This document shows positions 1 through 24,010 of a stretch of 64,000 nt of DNA, in pieces (positions within the stretch are counted from its first letter, which is position 1; every line of letters begins with the position of its first letter). The notes under the pieces were generated by a model that worked only from the letters and a program-made list of their open reading frames with translations, did not search any database and was not told the DNA's origin. The stretch spans positions 797,288 to 861,287 of the forward strand of contig CAADRB010000042.1 of the NCBI GenBank assembly GCA_900708905.1, given 5' to 3'. Source of the stretch: Hymenolepis diminuta (lineage: Eukaryota; Platyhelminthes; Cestoda; Cyclophyllidea; Hymenolepididae). The position numbers were made by a program, and so were the translations under genes.

Positions 1-3000
1 GTTAATGGTTCAAATTTTAATGCCTTAATTTCTAAATTTTAGAGTTTGGGTTCAAGATTCACGAGTGAGATCGCGTCCATGATATTCAAAGCTTGTAGAT
101 CGGTTGATTTAATTCAGTGGTCAGTCATGTCACCTCGATTTGCTTGTAGCTTCTTGCAGCCCAGAACGGGTAGATTAGACTGACTAACTAAAGCAACCTG
201 ACTTTAATTCGAATTAACGATTCTCTCCGAAGCAATAATTATTAGATTGGTACCACCGTCCAGTCTTAAAAGCCTGTACACTTCTAGACGTCGACTTTAT
301 TCACAATCAAGCGAATTTGAACTAATTTGTTAAATATTTTATATTAAATTTGTGAATCTGATAAGGGGTCATTCAAAATACTTCCCTCATTACTAAAAAT
401 GTGAAACTGCGTTTATACGGAATCGACAAATTTAGGGTTAATTGAACACAATTTCTTAGGGTGAAGAGAAATTCTACATATCTGGACCCTATTCATCGAT
501 CTCCCCTCTCTTTTCTCGCCAAAATTCGTACTGTCAGCTTTAACTCTCTCCCTCTCACCTGTATTTTTGCTTGGAACACATTTCGATAACATATTTTGCG
601 CCTATAAAAAGTCTGTAGAAAATACCAATATTTTGACTCACGTCCATCTTGTATCTTAAATGCTATGCAAGGGCGTTTTTACCGCCAACTGAACTAATGA
701 AGAAGACATAGGGTCAACCCTTCGCATATAATAAATTTCCTTTTGCTCTGTTTACGTTTGCCCAACTCTCACTTACCTTATCCTTCTTATGTTCCCGCAT
801 TCCTATCTTGGTGTTCATTACATCTTTGGTTCAAAGTCATATCTTTGTTTTTGCGACTGTGACCAGTTCACTTTTATAAGATTTACAATGTTAGGTCGTT
901 TTGCCTTCTCAACCACTGAGAAAAGATAATTGAAGCGTCAAGACCTGATTAAAAAGACAGTCACTAAAACCTGAAAATTTTCGGCAAGCATGAAATTTAA
1001 GTTTTGTAACATGAAAAACCTATTCAGTAAATTTTGTACAACCTGATTCCAAAAATCAAATGAAGTAAGACTCTGATACCTTGACGTTGTCTTCGGTATC
1101 TTTTTGATCTCTTCCACTCTATCATTTATTGAACCGATTTCGATTGCTTCCGACAATTAGAAATTGTTATTTTTTGTATTACTGCGGATAGTATTAATAA
1201 AAATACTTATTGTGGTATAACAGAGTCGCATTCTTCAAGTGGCACAATTGATCTAATGTAATAAAGTTAGCTGATGTTCAGTGAGTTAACAGTGACAGAA
1301 TGAGTAGAAGTGATTATGTCATGTGATCCAATACGCTTGCCAAATGGTCTAGCCTTGAAAATTAGCCAATAGTTGAGCGAAATTGTGGCAGGTAGACCTT
1401 ATATTGCTCGTAAACGAGCAAGTAAAACTCGGTGGCAGTTTTCCTACTTTTAAGAAATTTAATACCGTTCAAAATAGCGGTGGATTATTTGCATCTAGCT
1501 TGCATATATCACAACCATAAAATACTTTGATTTCTTAATGGAAATTACGAAAAGAATTCGACGATTTACCCTTAAACAAAGAAGACTTAAAGATACGATT
1601 AAGATGTGCTAAAAATTTCATCAAACAATTATAGTTAATAAATAGAGAATACGCACATTTCAATGGGGTAAGGCACGCTAATTTCCAGAGTAATGATCTG
1701 GTTTAACATTAAAATCGCGTAATCTTATGTAAAATTTGCAGTCGCTTAATCTAATTTGTTGAAATTTGTACATTAATAACCATGAAATTAATTATACGTG
1801 TTCTCGTGGAAATTCATCTCTATGCATGACATGGCAATCCACTACTGCAATTAATTATTTTAATGAGGCTTGTATAATGAATGAAATTTGTACGGAGACA
1901 TCGAGCACAAGTCCAAGATGAAAATGCGGGACGGATAATTTGAAAATGATGAAAATGTGCATAAGTGTTGATAAAATCCGCCCTAAATATATAATAACAT
2001 GGCAGTTAACATGGAATTTGGACTATAAAATACAAGAGGTGAGTTAAATTATTAAAAATCATGCGAATTAAGATCTAATGAGACAAGAACCATTACAAAT
2101 ACTGCAAATAGAGCTTTTTCTCCACACCAAACCACTCTTAAATAAGTTATAGGACACGGTATAAATTAGATAATGTAAAAATGCATTGAATAATTAGTCA
2201 TTACGATATTCATTTTGGGTTGAGGGGACCTCCCTGAAACCTCACAGAATGAAAAGAATTCTATTAACCCACCAATTTACTGACCAATATTAACTATCAG
2301 TGCAACTGATCACGTGATTTGCGACTTAAAAAGTGTATAACGTCGATGCATTCCCCCAAAATTTTCCTTTCTAGTATGGTACACTCTACTACCCACCCCT
2401 TACTCAGTACTGTTGGACATTTTGAATCCTGGACGGGGGGCTAATAAGCATCATAACTATAGCCTTTAACTTGACAAATATATACGTTGATCATTATGAC
2501 ACCTCATAACGCCTTAAATTCTTATGCCTTTTGCACCACACTGCCTACTTCTTATCGAATGGATAATAGTTTAATTTTGCTATTAAATCTTCTTAACCAC
2601 AATAAACTAACATTACTTGTTAAAATTAATAGTTTTCATTTAAATATGACTATAAATTTCTTATAATGAAATGTACTAGTTTTGAGATTAATAACAAGGT
2701 GATCTGAAGTATCACCCAGGAAGAAAAAAATAAATAACCAAAATAGTGTGATGAAGACTTGTTAAAATTTATTTTAAATAAATAAATTTAGCGCTAGTAG
2801 AAAGGGATTTTAATTCATTTTGATATTTACCATTTCCCTGCTGTAAATCAACGGACATTAAATTGGTGCTCTCTCCTTTTCCAGTGGTTAGAATTTTTCA
2901 TCAACAGTAACAATTAATAGTTCCTTAAATCCGGAGAATAAATTATGTCGGCGTAAAAAGTTAAACGAAATTAAAAAAGGTACTTCATTAATTTTTATTT

Positions 3001-6000
3001 ATCATGTTTATAAAGAACAAAATAAAAAAAAATGACTGAAACGGAAAATTAACCATGTTGACTAATAAGAAAATTCCTATTTTTGAGGTCAAATAGTATC
3101 TTTGGTAAGCAGATATTTCATAAAATGGAACACTAGAGAAACAAAAATTACTTTTATTCCACTCAGTTACTTAGACAGCTTGGGACTCTATTACAGAATT
3201 GCGGGTACTAATTCCCAATTCTTAACGTTCTCTGCCTCGCTTTGAACATGTGCTCCTGTAATGACCCTTCACCTCAGTCTGATTTGAACAAACGCTCTCC
3301 GAACTTTATTGCGTATAGCTAACTTGCAACGTTTGTGTTCACATAAACGTCTGAAGTTTTTTTACAGGTTAACTTTCACACATCCTTCACAACTCTTTCC
3401 TAATGTGAACTAAATTTAAAGTCTTAAAGCTGTGCCTTTACATATCAAAACTAAATATAATGCAGAAAGGTACCGGTGTATATAACTGCACTGATGAATC
3501 CAGTCTTTAGATGTAGAACGCTTTCTTTAATGGTCCAACTTTCATTCTTTTGCTTCGACCGACATCCGCCACTTGAACTTTCACGAATTCGGATGCGTTA
3601 CTCCGATTATAAGTTACCTTTTTATTCGCTGTATGTAATAATAAATCCACAACATATGAGCTAATTTCACCGACTCACTCTTTGGTGTAAGCAGATGCAG
3701 ATAAACTGAAGTGATATGACCAAACCCGAAATTTAATAAACTGTTCAATAAGCTCTGAGTATTGTAGACACTCATGAATCCAGAAGTCGTTTACCGGAAT
3801 GTCAGATCCCTCATGAAAAAATGGGGAACTCAATGCCCCTATAAGGCAAATAAAATCCCTTTTCCCGTTTCAAATCTCATTAGACTATACTGAGGTTCTC
3901 TTAATTCAGATGCTGTTTTTTAATAAAGAAATGTTAAAGTTTTTTTGTAATGCCAGGGACAAGTATTAATAAAAATCATAAGCTTAAACGTACATTTTGA
4001 ATGTCTCTGTACTCTTTGACTATGAAATGAAAGCCTTTTTTCTGTTACTCGGATTTGCAACTGGAAATCTTTCCAATTGACTCGTATGTGCGGTGGAGAA
4101 AACAACATTTTAAAGCTTGTGTTAAATAAATTTTCACCATTTTGGTATTTTGAGACGCCATATGATACGTCTCTCCAAAATTTATCACATAATCCTTGGC
4201 TACATTCTCCATGTTGATCTTTAATTATACTGAAAGAATAGTATTTGGGATTTTTATTTTGCATATCCCTTCAGATATAAGGGAGTATTGGGGAGGACAC
4301 AAATTCCCTTCCCAGCATACGCACCAGGAGACTGAAAATCTCCCTCCTCACTTTTCTATTGATTTTTGGTAGAAAGTGATGTAAATGGAACATATTCTTA
4401 GATCTACACATGGAATAAACGATCACATGATAATGTTTACTAGTGCATTGTTGATGCAACCTTCAAAGAGATTAGAACTGTGTTTACTTCCACTTTTCCA
4501 GAGTCTAAGTCAAACTTGGGTCTGACATTATAATACGTGTAATAGGCCATCTCACACTTCGTTAACTTGTAACCAGTGCACTTCTATTTGAACTTTCTAA
4601 ATAATCTAGTAGTGACCTCATCTACCAAATGAACAAACATCCCAACCCCAACTTCTACTGTTTTATTCTGCCAGTTAAAAATGACTCCGGCAGATCACAA
4701 GCATGATCGGCGGGTAACCAAACATTCCGTAGGTCATGCTTTTCTTCAGATCTATCATTTGGAAACATTCGGATTTGCAGGTAAATGCGGTTGGAAACTT
4801 TCGGCTATCGGCCTAATGCAGTGGAAATCCCAGCTAGAAGAATGTCAGAACAAATCACAAACTTTCGCGCAAAATTTAACTCGAATTCAACCTATAAATG
4901 GTTAAAAGTAAACGTTGCAATGGTTGCTTGGTCGTTCTAAAAGCAAAAGTCGTAAAGTAAGTGTGCGTTCTACGTAATAAATCAAACGTGGATTTCATTA
5001 AGAGGAAATGTCAAAGGCAAAAGTGAGAGACTATAAAGGCACTTGGACATCCTCAGTCGCGTCGTTTAAACTAAGTAAACTTTATTGACCTAGATTTTTA
5101 AATACTTGTAATTACAAACGGATGTAGGACAATAATCATGGCTGATGGGGACGTAATATATCTAATTACTTATTTAAATAATTAATGCAGATAGGGGGAT
5201 TCGAATTATTTGCGAATCCTTCTATTAAGGTGAATGTAAGCATTATATGTGTGAGTTATGCCTTGTGTATATTTAATCTTAATATTAATAGCAACAATTA
5301 ATCTAACGAAAATATCCAGAATCACCAGAAGTACTTGATCACATATATATCCATGGATTTTGTTACCGTTTCTGATATAGCTTAAAAACCAGAACTTCAT
5401 GAATAGAAAAAAAGTGTCCGTTATTTCTTATTTCATCTATCTTAAGTCAAGTGCTGTCAAGCCGTAGACTTAGGAATTAATATCATTAAACATATTCGTG
5501 TTTAATTTCCATTTATTACTGCAAGGAGAGACACGATAAAATGTAATCTCGAATGACTAAAGGCTATTTTATACGTCTTCATCGAAAAATGAGAAATAAT
5601 TTGGATCATGGAGACTTTAAAGGGATCCCGCTATTATTCAGATAAAAATTAATGAGGATAGCTGCTGAATCAAAATTAGCACAGGTTATTTCTTTATATT
5701 CATAGTCCATCGACAAATTCAAAATAGATATCCTAATCATTTTCGACAGTCAATGCCATTTAAAAAAATCCAGACAAGTTCATAACTGCATTCTTATAAC
5801 AGACATTCTTTAAAACAAATATATGAATATTTTTATATGATATAAATACAAGGATACTTCTAAATACCAAAAAATATTATTTTAAGGAAAGAAAATTTCT
5901 CATTCATTTATAGGCAACACCATTCTACCCATCTTAGCGAAACCAGTGGCAGAAAAAGTTTCTTTTCTATTTGGGCTTGGTAACCATCAGACAATGCAGA

Positions 6001-9000
6001 TTACCTATCTAGTATATTATTTTATATCATTTGGAATTTTATATACTTTTATAACTGCCTAATTCTAACGATTATCAGGATAATAAAATTTTATCTCTTT
6101 CCAAACGGTTAACTCGTGGAATGCTTTTAGCCCCATTTGCAACTATCAAAACAAATACAAAGTTAAAGCCTATAAAGCAAAAATTATCCAAATGGGGTTA
6201 TAATTTTATTAAAATAGAAATATTTTCAAGCGATCAAATGGGATCTAGAATGTAGTATAAACGTTCGCTTAAGAAACTGTGTAAAAAACTAATCTAAGAA
6301 ATAACTGCTTAGTAATTAACATAATTTGAGTCTATTTTGTATGATCAATAATAAGACAAAATAATTTTACAATTGTTCATAGTGAAAGGCATCTGTTCAT
6401 AGATAACAACGAAGTATTTTAGTAGGAGTCAAGTGAAGGAGATCGAGTAGGTCTATAAATAAAGGAAGGACATCACAATTTGATCTTTGAGTTAAAATTG
6501 TGCGTCTTTTAATTCTGTTGTAAAGTCCACGACTTTAAATTTTAATGTTCCAATTTTCAAACTGAGGGATTTGTATCTCTTTCCTGGATGAGTACATGTT
6601 CGCGACATTCAGATCTTATGACTCGTTTTTACTTTGGTTGGTCCTTCACTTAAAATGTCATTTTTTTTTCTTTTTAAAGTCAAAATATAAATAGGATAGT
6701 CAGATCTAGCATAATTTTAAACACAGCAGAGCTCATGAGGGTTCACCCAATTTGCACTGTACTTCCAGCATTTATTACTTTGGATCGACCTTAAATACTG
6801 ATATAATCAAAACTTTTCTCACAGTTTTATTTTCCCCATTATTTGAAAAACAGATTTTGGAGGTCCATTTTTAGTCGGAAACATTAATAAATCCTTGCAA
6901 CCCATTAAATTTTTAAGTTGAAAACTCCAGAAAGTAATTTCAACTGAATATATGAAAGAATACTAAATTAAAATTCTATTAAATCGGACTGAAATTTTCA
7001 TAATTAATTAAATCAAATTCTATTTAAGTCTACTAATACGTAGATGGTCGTTTATAATAAAGAAAGTCAAGTTTCTCCTAATTAGCGGAAAGTTAGAAAA
7101 CTCTAGAACAATTTTCGTTCAATCTGCCTGGTAGAGAAAAAAAGGACCACAAATTGGTGGATTATATCCCTCCGAGCTGTAATTTTCATTTTTCAGCTTG
7201 TGTGTGCATTGGAAAGACCAAATGCCTCTCTTTCTCTCTTTTTTGGCATTGTTGCTTTTAGATACAGGGGCACTCCCAGTTCCCCGTCCGATTGGCCAAT
7301 CACAATCGTGCCAGAGAATAGTTGATCGACCAATAGGATGGAAGATTGGAAGGGAAAGTTGCAGTAAATGGGAGATTGGGCAAATTGCGTAACTCATCAT
7401 TCCTTATGACAGTTTTTCTTCCTCCTCTTTTTACTCCTCATATAATGGAAAATAATTAAGACTGAAGTGTAACCGTTCTGACCCACTTGGTGGACTCTAG
7501 AAGCAAATTCGGAATAGTAAACGAAATTAAAATTGGAAAAAGAAATCTCTTAAGGGCTTTTAATCTTAATTATTTCTAAAGACTAATTTTTAAACTGAAA
7601 AATGTCAGTGTTGATTTTTGTTGATAGCTTTACTCTATTAAAGATTTAATTTTAACTTTCTCGCTAATGGTAATGAGCAAATATATAGAATTTGATAACA
7701 AGGAAAGGATTGTGGTTTTTAAGATAATAATTCGTGGACCCTAGTATGCCAAAATTAACCACCCTATAGGGATTTTAAAATACACTTAAATGTAGAAAAT
7801 ATGCAGTACAAAATTACTTTCAAACTTAATATTCTGTTCAGTCAATTTTTTAACAAAGTATAGTCGAATCAAACCATCCAAATGAAATAGTTTTGAGGAT
7901 ATAAAAATTCCCATAAAATATTGACTGTCCAGTGTAATAAACGTATAAAACTAATTTCTTTTGAACTTTTAAACCAGTAGCTCTAATGTACCTCGACCTA
8001 AAAGACGGAAATGTAACTGATTATGTCTCCTAAGTAAAATTAAAAAGTATCTATGATCTTGGGAATCTTTTATCACAAAATGCTATTAACAGATAGCCGA
8101 TATACATCGAGATCAATCGATATCGTAGGTAAATTGAAATGCAGACAGTGAGGGAGGTTTGTTGAGGGCAAAGTCATATTTAGAAAAATAGTTATAGCAC
8201 CTTATTTGTTTTAAATAAGATCTCAAGATTTCATTTAAAATTCCCTCATTACTCGTGATACTGAAACTACGTATCTTTCCACGCTTTTAGTAATAAATTT
8301 TTATTAATTTTAGGTCGGTATTTCTTGATTTCGGAAGCTTTATCATCAGATACTTGCATTTATTAAACACAAAATTATTAATAATGTGAATATTCCACAG
8401 CTTTTTAGTAAGCATTTCAAACGTAAATTTATTAAATTATTCGACTGCCTAAATAGCCAGAGTTCGAATGCGCCGAACAGTTTTAAAATACTGGATCACC
8501 TAACTTCGGGGATAAAAAACGGTAAAATATTAATACCATTAAGTAAAGCCATCTTTAGGTGAAATCTGTATTTCTTCAACTCTCAAATTGTAATGTGGAA
8601 ATTTATCTAAAAATTATAATATAATTAAATCAATCAATCAATTGAAGATGCATTATTCCAATAAATTCATAAAAATTGAAACAACAGAGAAGAGATTGCC
8701 ACCATTATCTAGTTTCAAAAATGTGATAACTTAAATATATTACATTTAAAACGATACACGGATTGAACAACCATAAGTCCTACATATTTTGAGGGCGAAT
8801 AAGAACGAGAGAAGGAAGAAAAGGAATAAATTGACTTTCGGTAACCCGCTTCCAACTGAAATATCACTGGAATGAAGAAGAAGGTGAAAACGATAAAACT
8901 TCAAGATCATTATTTGAAATTCTAGGAGGTTCCATAATTCGACTAGTTTCTTACTGATGACGTAAAATCTCTTTTTATTCTAGTGGTGTATAAATAAATG

Positions 9001-9070
9001 GAAAATCTCATGCTGTACCTTACGAAAAAAATAACACTTAAGATTTATCATCAAATTTTTGAATTCACTA
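1..9070. other. AT-rich stretch without a recognisable gene
   Basis: I see no exon that resembles a known family on either strand. Open frames here are short and lack codon bias or family motifs. The stretch lies downstream of the minus-strand ANKRD50-like gene, so further ankyrin exons could be expected, but I did not see ankyrin consensus (G-TPLH-AA--G) on the minus strand. The only distinct sub-region is the less AT-rich block at about 7,120-7,400, annotated separately. Single small exons could have escaped reading by eye. Confidence 0.5.
7291..7379. promoter_or_regulatory. Cluster of five CCAAT/ATTGG boxes
   Basis: Five copies of the CCAAT pentamer lie within 89 bases: ATTGG at 7291-7295, CCAAT at 7296-7300 (together a palindrome), CCAAT at 7330-7334, ATTGG at 7345-7349 and ATTGG at 7375-7379. 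The block is clearly less AT-rich than its surroundings. Multiple CCAAT boxes in both orientations are typical of NF-Y-bound promoters. No gene start was recognised within a kilobase on either side, so the regulatory role is inference. Overlapping open frames on both strands here look like by-products of the base composition. Confidence 0.3.
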
Positions 9071-9076
9071 TTTATT
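9071..9076 (-). terminator. Possible polyadenylation signal (AATAAA)
   Basis: TTTATT on the plus strand reads AATAAA on the minus strand, 111 bases beyond the TAA that closes the ANKRD50-like open frame. It would fit if that frame is the last coding exon. In AT-rich DNA the hexamer is common by chance. Confidence 0.3.
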
Positions 9077-9186
9077 TTGTCTACAATTAAAATCTAATTA
9101 TGCGCAAACGATTATTATTTTAACTTAAATTGTGAATTAATAAAAAAGATAATTTAATAATTTACTTTCATTTACACGCAAAATAA

Positions 9187-11727
9187 TTAATTTAGCTGGT
9201 TTACACGGATGTGTTCTTTAGGTACTTCTAAATTTAAACGAACACTCCAAGCATTTTGCGTTAAATTTAAATTCAAACACTGACCATAGTGCCCACCCCA
9301 TGCCGCAGATCGCAGAGCTGACCATCCGTCTTGATCTATTTGATCCAATCTGGCACGAGCGTCCAGAAGACATTTGACAATTTCCAGGTTCCCCTGTCGT
9401 GCAGCCAGAACCAACGGTGTTGAACCAGCAGCATCCCGTGATTCTATATCCACAGACGCTTGAGCTAGAATGCTCTTCACAACATCCAGTTTCCCCTGAA
9501 ACGCCGCTGTACATAACTGGCCGATTGAGGTTTCCTTATCAGCTCCAGTTCGTAAGAGAACTTGCTTGGGTTTCCTATCCAGATTCCTCGTTCCGTTGCA
9601 AGTTTGTAATCCTAACTGAGGCTCAAAAGTTCTGTGTTCATAATTCAGAGCATCTTCAATTAGCTGACTAATAGACGATCCTGCAAATGAGCAATGTACA
9701 AGTATAGGGTCGTGGAGGAACATCCAACAGTCAAGATTGGCAAGAGTATCCACAGTAAAGTCCAACTCAACATCCCTCAGAGCGGAGGTCAATTTCTGAA
9801 TTGCCTCCGGAGAATTGTACAGACTAGAACGCGCGAAATTGTAGAGTATGTCCCATGTGAAGGAATGTGAAAGACCTGGAGTTCGTTTGATTTGACTGAG
9901 GGCAGCTAATGCAAGCATAGTATGGCCGTCCCTAGATGAGGCTAGATATACCGGTGTAGAATATTTGACATCCAGATACCAATCCCGTAAACTGGTATGA
10001 GCAAGACTGAGAACACGCTCGTGTTGAAGATCTGCATAGTCGAGGAGATCTATCCATTGCTGGGGCTGTTGCTGTACCAAGAACACTGGGTAGTCATGAG
10101 TTAAGAAGAAGGGTTGAAAAAGCACTTGTTTCCAATTCTCTAGAATCTTTGGAGAGACATTGTTTGCTTGTAAAATAACATCTGTTTCTGTAAGGGTTAA
10201 GGGTCTAGGTGTTGTCAAGACTAGATTCAGTATTGGCTTGATAACAGTCATAATTAAAGTTGAAGGATCGTTAGGAATGGGGTTGAGTAAACGCTGACTA
10301 AGCCAGAGAAATAGACCGTTAATAGTTCCTGGGATGGTTTTGATATATTCCGGAGTTAACCAACCCTCACTCACTGCAGATAAGACAATATGAAGATAAA
10401 GTATAGAGCCATTGCTCTTATATTGCAACACTTGGAGGGTTTCATGTCCACAAAAGGAGAAGATATTACTTAGTAGTGGGTCGTTTTTCACTCGGGAAAG
10501 AACATAGTCATTAAGATCTTTGACAACAAGAGGACATCTAGTATCATCTAGAAAGGCAGTACTAGCACAACGGAAGAGACGACGAAGAATAGTTTGGGAA
10601 TCTCGACGACAAGTGATAAATATACCAATCCAGGGTGGAAGAAAGAGCGCATTGACTGCAAGGAGTTCAAGGAGATTTCGACTGACCCATCCCTGTCGAA
10701 TACGGCCGGAGGATTGATGAAGATTAAGACTCTGAAACTCATTTGCATGGTCAGATGTGGAAGAAGCTTGTGAAAGTCTTTTGTGAGAGCATCCAATACT
10801 GGAAATTGATGGAGGGGCCCGAACTTCGGAGGTGGGATTAAAACGCAGACATTCATCAGCAGCGTCAATGGCAAAGAAGAGCTTCTGTTCACTACCGATT
10901 TGTCGAGTATCTAAATCACTGAGAACTTTGAAAATGCCTTCAGAGAGAACTTCATCAGGAAAAGCACACATTCGGGCAGAAGTAAAAAGGCGATTGAGTC
11001 GACCTCCATTGGCGGAAATTCGCTCTTTGTAAAAGGCGCCAATAGAATCTTGTCTTGCGATCAACTGATCTCGAAGGGAAAGGATAAAGCGGGGAAGATT
11101 TAGGGTAGCAGCAAATTGATTTGAACATGCATGATAAGCCAAAAGTTGGTTGGATATACCTAGGCAATCTTTTCTAATAATCTGATTGAACAGAGACGTT
11201 TTGCCCGCACCAGGTCCGCCCAATACGATGAAAGTACATGACATGGCCTCGGTGGATACTGGAGTATTATCAGAAGAGAGCTGAAGCCATCTTGAGAATT
11301 TCTCAAGTACCCATTCACGCCCAATGAAGAGAGGAAGGGAGGCGTTCTTTTTAGGAGACGAGGTGGTACGGATGGGGACTTCTGGAGGAGCTATATTAGT
11401 ATCCGAACTGGTTGAATATTTGGAGGTGTTGGAAGGCGGAAGGGAAGGCGCTCGAGGGGCGAAAGGAGTGCTAGAATAAGAAAGCGGCAAAGCAGAGTCA
11501 CTATTAGTAAATGATTTGCTCATTCGATTATTTCCCGTCTGGCTGACAGCCAAGACATCTGATCCGGAGGAGTCAAAAATGGGGGGAGAGGCGCCATTAC
11601 GTGAAGATGATAAATCAGGGAGATTAGAAGTGGCCATGTCAAGCATATCTTTTTGAGACTGAAGAGCAGTTGAGATCCTACAGTTCACCAGCCCATTTTC
11701 AGCCTCATCAATGCAACTGGGTTCCAT
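9187..11727 (-). CDS. ANKRD50-like STAND NTPase / ankyrin-repeat protein, probably only its first large exon
   Basis: The 846-codon open frame has a Ser/Pro-rich leader (residues 1-130), a 'REWV' block near 137, a Walker A motif GGPGAGKT at 170-177, a Walker B region ending in DAADE near 287-292, and a helical NTPase region holding IPGT-NGL--WL-QRL. At 735-816 come about two and a half ankyrin repeats ending in DQDGW-ALRSAAWGGH. This order and the wording of the motifs match ANKRD50, an endosomal SNX27-retromer-associated recycling protein; TANC/rolling pebbles is a more distant alternative. Similarity stops abruptly after GGHYG, exactly at a possible GT donor (9284/9283). The true exon is therefore probably 9285-11727, and the last 30 residues read into intron. 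ANKRD50 has many more repeats; none was seen downstream. The start is supported by an in-frame TGA 24 bases upstream, and a TTGCAG acceptor at about 11,753 suggests an intron in the 5' UTR. Confidence 0.85.
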   Translation of the reverse strand: MEPSCIDEAENGLVNCRISTALQSQKDMLDMATSNLPDLSSSRNGASPPIFDSSGSDVLAVSQTGNNRMSKSFTNSDSALPLSYSSTPFAPRAPSLPPSNTSKYSTSSDTNIAPPEVPIRTTSSPKKNASLPLFIGREWVLEKFSRWLQLSSDNTPVSTEAMSCTFIVLGGPGAGKTSLFNQIIRKDCLGISNQLLAYHACSNQFAATLNLPRFILSLRDQLIARQDSIGAFYKERISANGGRLNRLFTSARMCAFPDEVLSEGIFKVLSDLDTRQIGSEQKLFFAIDAADECLRFNPTSEVRAPPSISSIGCSHKRLSQASSTSDHANEFQSLNLHQSSGRIRQGWVSRNLLELLAVNALFLPPWIGIFITCRRDSQTILRRLFRCASTAFLDDTRCPLVVKDLNDYVLSRVKNDPLLSNIFSFCGHETLQVLQYKSNGSILYLHIVLSAVSEGWLTPEYIKTIPGTINGLFLWLSQRLLNPIPNDPSTLIMTVIKPILNLVLTTPRPLTLTETDVILQANNVSPKILENWKQVLFQPFFLTHDYPVFLVQQQPQQWIDLLDYADLQHERVLSLAHTSLRDWYLDVKYSTPVYLASSRDGHTMLALAALSQIKRTPGLSHSFTWDILYNFARSSLYNSPEAIQKLTSALRDVELDFTVDTLANLDCWMFLHDPILVHCSFAGSSISQLIEDALNYEHRTFEPQLGLQTCNGTRNLDRKPKQVLLRTGADKETSIGQLCTAAFQGKLDVVKSILAQASVDIESRDAAGSTPLVLAARQGNLEIVKCLLDARARLDQIDQDGWSALRSAAWGGHYGQCLNLNLTQNAWSVRLNLEVPKEHIRVNQLN

Positions 11728-12364
11728 TTCGTATCCAAACGAACATGATCATCTGCAAGTAATTATTAAGCTAAGTAATTACAGATTTTAGGCAGGTCAA
11801 TATATTATAAAAGAACCGAGAAGAGTCACAAGTATACTCGGCTACTTCAAAACATTAGTTTATAAAGTATGTTAACACAACGAATTACTTGCATTCAAAG
11901 ACATACACAAATTTTGGCCATGAAATGACTGCCGATATAGCTTGCTAAAACACGTTTGTTGTATGGGTAAAATCGTAATTATTTATTACTACGTATAAAA
12001 ATTAAATATTTAAAATTTAAAGCAGGAAGTTCATTAATTAATGCATGTGCATTTGTAGATTAATCTTACAAGACGTTGATAAAGCCAGCTATTTAGCGCA
12101 CAATTTTATTGGTTGAAAGTAGCATACCGTTTTATTGCTAGTTAAAAAAAACATACTTAGACCACCGGAATACCAATGTCATATAAAAACCTATCATATA
12201 TAAATTTTCTAGGTTGGTCTTTAATAAATATAATATTGTAGGTTCATTTGGAAGTCTAGATAATATTTGCGAGTAGTTTTAATGTGCTATATTTGTCATA
12301 TTTATAATTGAATATTTGCGTATATTCGTGTTAGGCCTGAAAGCGCAGTATATCGCTTGGCGAT
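11728..12364. promoter_or_regulatory. Shared upstream region of two divergent genes
   Basis: These 637 bases separate the start codons of the minus-strand ANKRD50-like gene and the plus-strand SHP2 gene, so they must carry the 5' UTRs and promoters of both or act as a bidirectional promoter. The sequence is AT-rich. I see no clear core-promoter element, only a probable splice acceptor near 11,753 on the minus strand. Confidence 0.4.
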
Positions 12365-23951
<11,587 letters not shown>

Positions 23952-24010
23952 CATCCAGATTTGCGCTCCCTAACTACCCACCTTCCCCTCTAAATTGAAC
24001 GAGTGATAAG

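Noticed and set aside
4681..4905. 74-codon plus-strand open frame
   Set aside because: No motif, splice-site support or family resemblance; expected by chance over 9 kb.
7119..7400. Overlapping open frames on both strands near the CCAAT cluster
   Set aside because: No family resemblance and no splice context; explained by local base composition.
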